Source: CAZQAA01 sp964591255
Lineage (GTDB): Bacteria; Desulfobacterota; DSM-4660; Desulfatiglandales; Desulfatiglandaceae
Length of the DNA stretch: 6,989 nucleotides
Direction: 5' to 3'
Assembly: GCA_964591255.1 (NCBI GenBank)
Contig: CAZQAA010000063.1
Location: forward strand, 1 to 6,989
The notes beneath the pieces were generated by a model. That model ran no database searches. It was given only the letters and a program-made list of their open reading frames with translations, and was not told the DNA's origin. Both the position numbers and the translations under genes were made by a program. Shown in pieces: positions 5,647-6,989 of this stretch; within the stretch, counting starts at the first letter, position 1; each line of letters opens with the position of its first letter.

Positions 5647-6989
5647 ATGCCCACCAAATACATAGTTGTTACAGGCGGTGTCCTGTCCGGCCTCGGAAAG
5701 GGGATTGCCGCTGCTTCCATTGGCCATCTTCTCTCTTCGAGGCTCAAGATCGTTCCCATCAAGTGTGATGGTTATCTCAACGTGGACCCGGGCACCATGA
5801 ATCCCTTTGAACACGGGGAAGTCTTTGTCTTAGATGATGGTGGAGAGGTGGACATGGACTTTGGGCACTATGAACGCTTTTTGGGTGTGACATGCAAATC
5901 CAAGTGGAATCTGACCATGGGAAAAGTGTTTGATATGGTTAGAAAAAAGGAGAGGAGAGGGGATTATCTTGGAAAAACCGTTCAGTATATTCCCCATGTT
6001 ACAGACGTAATCAAGGAGCACATATTCGGGATAGCACAGGAAGAAGACCCGGATCTCATGATTATAGAGATAGGGGGTACGGTTGGGGATATTGAAAATG
6101 AACTCTTTCTGGAGTCCGTGCGCCAGATGAAGGAAGATGTTGGGAGGGAAAATATAATTTATATACATCTTACCTATATTCCTATCCCTTTTGGTGTAAA
6201 TGAACAGAAATCCAAGCCTACCCAACAGAGTGTCAATCTACTCAAACAACGGGGAATTTTTCCTGATATTATTATAGGCAGGTGTTCTCAGTTTTTGAAT
6301 GATGAGGTTAAGACGAAGATAGCCAGGTTTTGTGATGTTACCCCGAATGCAGTAATAACCGGACTGGACGTCCAGGATATCTATGAGATTCCCGTCATAT
6401 TTGAACAGGAGGGTCTCCCTGAGATTATCCACAAAAAACTCAATATATACAGTCCGCCGGATTTGAGGAAATGGAAAAAGCTGATCGAAAATATCAGGAA
6501 TCCGAGGAGAAATATAACCGTGGCAATGTGCGGTAAATATACCAAGCTGGAAGATTCCTATGCCTCGATAATAGAGGCATTCAACCATTGCTCTGCGCAC
6601 CTTGGGTGCAAGATTAATATAAGATGGGTGGAAACCACCGATTTGCAGGATATATCCTTTATGGATGAAGTGGATGGCGTGGTGGTGCCTGGCGGGTTTG
6701 GTGCCCGGGGTACAGAGGGGAAAATCAGGATAATTCGTACTGCCAGGGAGAAAAATATTCCATTCCTGGGGCTATGTCTGGGGCTCCAGCTCGCCATAAT
6801 TGAGTTTGCCAGGAATTGCTGTAACCTGGAGGGTGCAAATTCTACGGAAATCGACCCTGATACGCCCCATCCTGTTATCGATATCCTTCCCGGGCAGAAA
6901 GACATTGTTGATAAAGGCGGAACCATGAGACTTGGGGCATACACAGCAGTGTTAAAAGAGGGGACATCTGTTTATGCGCTTTATGGTGC
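5647..6989 (+). CDS. pyrG: CTP synthase, divergent form, 3' end outside the window
   Basis: CTP synthase makes CTP from UTP with ATP and glutamine in the cytoplasm. The 447 residues present cover the synthetase domain (1 to about 270) and most of the class I glutamine amidotransferase domain (about 290 on). Visible motifs are the P-loop-like SGLGKG with Lys18, NVDPGTMNP (45-53), the Mg-site Asp71, HYERF (74-78), KERRGDYLG (101-109), Glu141 in EIGGTVGDIE, KSKPTQ (188-193), GKYTKLEDSY (296-305), PGGFG (348-352) and the nucleophile Cys377 in GLCLGLQ. The catalytic His and Glu lie beyond the edge; the family has about 540 residues. It departs from the usual sequence in several places: one residue fewer after Arg32, CDGY instead of the common DPY (40-43), and PIPFGVNE (179-186) where most have PY-AA-GE. 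The ATG at 5647 follows an in-frame stop at 5635-5637 and has only a weak ribosome-binding site. Codon use, with AGG/AGA for 16 of 21 Arg, is broadly like mutS. Confidence 0.95.
   Translation, partial: MPTKYIVVTGGVLSGLGKGIAAASIGHLLSSRLKIVPIKCDGYLNVDPGTMNPFEHGEVFVLDDGGEVDMDFGHYERFLGVTCKSKWNLTMGKVFDMVRKKERRGDYLGKTVQYIPHVTDVIKEHIFGIAQEEDPDLMIIEIGGTVGDIENELFLESVRQMKEDVGRENIIYIHLTYIPIPFGVNEQKSKPTQQSVNLLKQRGIFPDIIIGRCSQFLNDEVKTKIARFCDVTPNAVITGLDVQDIYEIPVIFEQEGLPEIIHKKLNIYSPPDLRKWKKLIENIRNPRRNITVAMCGKYTKLEDSYASIIEAFNHCSAHLGCKINIRWVETTDLQDISFMDEVDGVVVPGGFGARGTEGKIRIIRTAREKNIPFLGLCLGLQLAIIEFARNCCNLEGANSTEIDPDTPHPVIDILPGQKDIVDKGGTMRLGAYTAVLKEGTSVYALYG

Noticed and set aside
5560..6944. Several minus-strand open frames opposite pyrG
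   Set aside because: The plus-strand frame encodes a recognisable CTP synthase through this whole stretch; the opposite frames are shadows without motifs.

Overview
This window reads as ordinary chromosomal DNA of a Gram-negative bacterium with lipopolysaccharide. It most resembles a member of the former Deltaproteobacteria (Desulfobacterota). That placement is inferred from gene order and protein style: a lapA-lapB pair, mutS followed by an amidase with a TPR-like front end, and a secreted precursor. No rRNA or other taxonomic marker is present. I see no mobile element, CRISPR array or tRNA.

Layout. A minus-strand operon runs from about 5490 down to position 1. Its order is a HIT-family protein of the Ap4A phosphorylase type (4947-5456), lapA (4606-4950), lapB (3262-4521), mutS (617-3265) and the 5' part of a secreted TPR-type cell-wall amidase gene (636 down to the window edge). 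Three junctions overlap: HIT/lapA and lapB/mutS are ATGA stop-start overlaps, and mutS/amidase overlap by 8-20 nt. Only lapA/lapB are spaced apart (84 nt), and lapB there has its own strong Shine-Dalgarno. On the other strand, pyrG (CTP synthase) starts at 5647 and leaves the window at its right end. The 190-nt gap between the divergent units holds a credible sigma70-type promoter for each direction.

How the genes fit together. LapA and LapB belong to the control of LPS synthesis; in E. coli LapB steers FtsH-dependent turnover of LpxC. The last gene in the operon would act on peptidoglycan in the periplasm. CTP from PyrG is needed for CMP-Kdo and phospholipid precursors as well as RNA. MutS (mismatch repair) and the HIT protein (dinucleoside polyphosphate clearance) are housekeeping functions in the same transcript, with no obvious mechanistic link.

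Points worth a second look: (1) the amidase-type gene carries an in-frame TAA at 142-144, after which the same frame stays open to the window edge with family-like sequence, so it is broken or there is a base error; (2) the CTP synthase is a divergent form with changes in otherwise very conserved N-terminal segments; (3) nested inverted repeats sit directly before the lapB ribosome-binding site. I did not find a convincing new multi-gene system here.
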